DNA of 64,000 nt from Planctomycetota bacterium (GTDB taxonomy: Bacteria; Planctomycetota; Phycisphaerae; Phycisphaerales; UBA1924): the NCBI GenBank assembly GCA_039819165.1, contig JBCBSM010000001.1, positions 1,612,001 to 1,676,000 of the forward strand. Reading direction: 5' to 3'. Of the stretch, positions 63,574-64,000 are shown piece by piece. The notes under the pieces are model-generated. The model had not been told where the DNA came from, did no database searches, and was given only the letters and a program-made list of their open reading frames with translations. The stretch's first letter is position 1; each line of letters opens with the position of its first letter. A program made the translations under genes and the position numbers.

Positions 63574-64000
63574 ATGAAGCGTGTTGCATGTGGCGTGCTC
63601 GCCGCATTTGCTGGCGTGGCCTCGGCGGAGATCATCACGCTCGACCTCGGTGCGGGCAGCCGCCACAACCCGCTGCCCGGTGCCACCGGCGCCACTGGTA
63701 CGGGCTTCGCGTCCGAGTACATCCGCGGCGGCGAATTCGTGATCTCGGGCCTGTTCTCGCATGATCCGTTCAGCTCCTTCTGCCTAGAGCTCAACGAGAC
63801 CATTGCCGGCGGCACCAGCTACATCGCGTCGGTCGACACCGCCGCGGTCAAGGGCGGCGTCGGCGGTCCCAGTCCCGATCCGCTGAGCAACGAGACCGCC
63901 GCGCTCTACCGCGAGTTTGCCCGCGGCAACCTGACCGCTGACGACGGCGAGTCGCTCGTCAACTTCCACAACGCCCTCCAGGATGCCTTCTGGTTCCTCG
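63574..64000 (+). CDS. secreted protein, partial (C-terminus beyond window)
   Basis: The first 142 residues are visible. A short signal peptide (KRVACGVLAAFAGVASAE) leads a beta-rich domain containing FCLELNETIAGG and DPFSSFCLELN, a pattern seen in PEP-CTERM-type exported proteins. The C-terminal sorting tag, if any, is beyond the edge. ATG 63574 follows GAGGGAG by 8 bases. Lying right after the exosortase/EpsI/TPR genes, it could be a substrate of the sorting system, which cannot be tested here. Confidence 0.55.
   Translation, partial: MKRVACGVLAAFAGVASAEIITLDLGAGSRHNPLPGATGATGTGFASEYIRGGEFVISGLFSHDPFSSFCLELNETIAGGTSYIASVDTAAVKGGVGGPSPDPLSNETAALYREFARGNLTADDGESLVNFHNALQDAFWFL

Overview
The window reads as one chromosomal segment of a GC-rich planctomycete of the Phycisphaerae type (inference). 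The strongest lineage hint is a pair of secreted proteins whose C-termini carry two dockerin-like repeats of the form ADxDGDGxLTLFDFLAFQN (2095-3204 and 7544-8302). This tail style is familiar from Phycisphaerales. The exosortase/EpsI pair, the many sulfotransferases and the GC-rich third codon positions agree with it. There are no phage, IS or CRISPR features. One tRNA gene, tRNA-Arg(CCG), is present.

Region 1 (1-12 kb) is mixed housekeeping and sensing. It holds a 4-hydroxyphenylpyruvate dioxygenase cut by the left edge, a DUF58 protein, a secreted dockerin-like protein, a TPR-YggX fusion, a BLUF blue-light sensor, a DUF2721/DUF1622 membrane pair, a divergent SDR/TetR pair with a visible operator, a membrane protein fused to a thioredoxin-fold domain, and an orphan nuoH. 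Region 2 (12-15.4 kb) is more AT-rich by eye. It holds a large secreted beta-helix protein, a gene-less gap and a sulfotransferase that has lost its N-terminal PAPS loop.

Region 3 (15.4-25.3 kb) is a sulfotransferase/glycosyltransferase island. It has five sulfotransferase-domain genes (one fused to a methyltransferase), a GT4, a Wzt-type ABC ATPase without a permease beside it, and a GT2 fused to a methyltransferase-like tail. Region 4 (25.4-35.3 kb) returns to housekeeping: a ChlI/RavA-like AAA+ ATPase, a nitrilase, a TIM-barrel protein, endonuclease III, the tRNA, an MFS transporter, an S41 protease and PDH E1-alpha.

Region 5 (35.6-64 kb) is a long, almost entirely plus-strand exopolysaccharide locus. 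It encodes a secreted Pro/Gly-rich beta-helix protein, a pyruvyl transferase, several GT2/GT4 enzymes, an FrhB-like Fe-S protein, a Wzy-like polymerase/ligase, a deacetylase, a formyltransferase, a Wzx-like flippase, a hexapeptide acetyltransferase, a phosphoribosyltransferase-HAD fusion, an ALG14/ALG13 split glycosyltransferase and a nucleotide-sugar dehydrogenase. It ends with an exosortase, EpsI, a Wzc-like chain-length protein, a 1396-residue TPR protein and the start of a secreted protein. The simplest reading is Wzx/Wzy-type assembly of a decorated (pyruvylated, acetylated, formylated, probably sulfated) polymer, coupled to exosortase-mediated surface protein sorting.

Adjacent genes are very often joined by 4-base ATGA or GTGA stop/start overlaps, which I used to fix many starts. 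Several single-protein domain combinations are unusual: TPR-YggX, membrane-thioredoxin, sulfotransferase-methyltransferase, GT2-methyltransferase and phosphoribosyltransferase-HAD.
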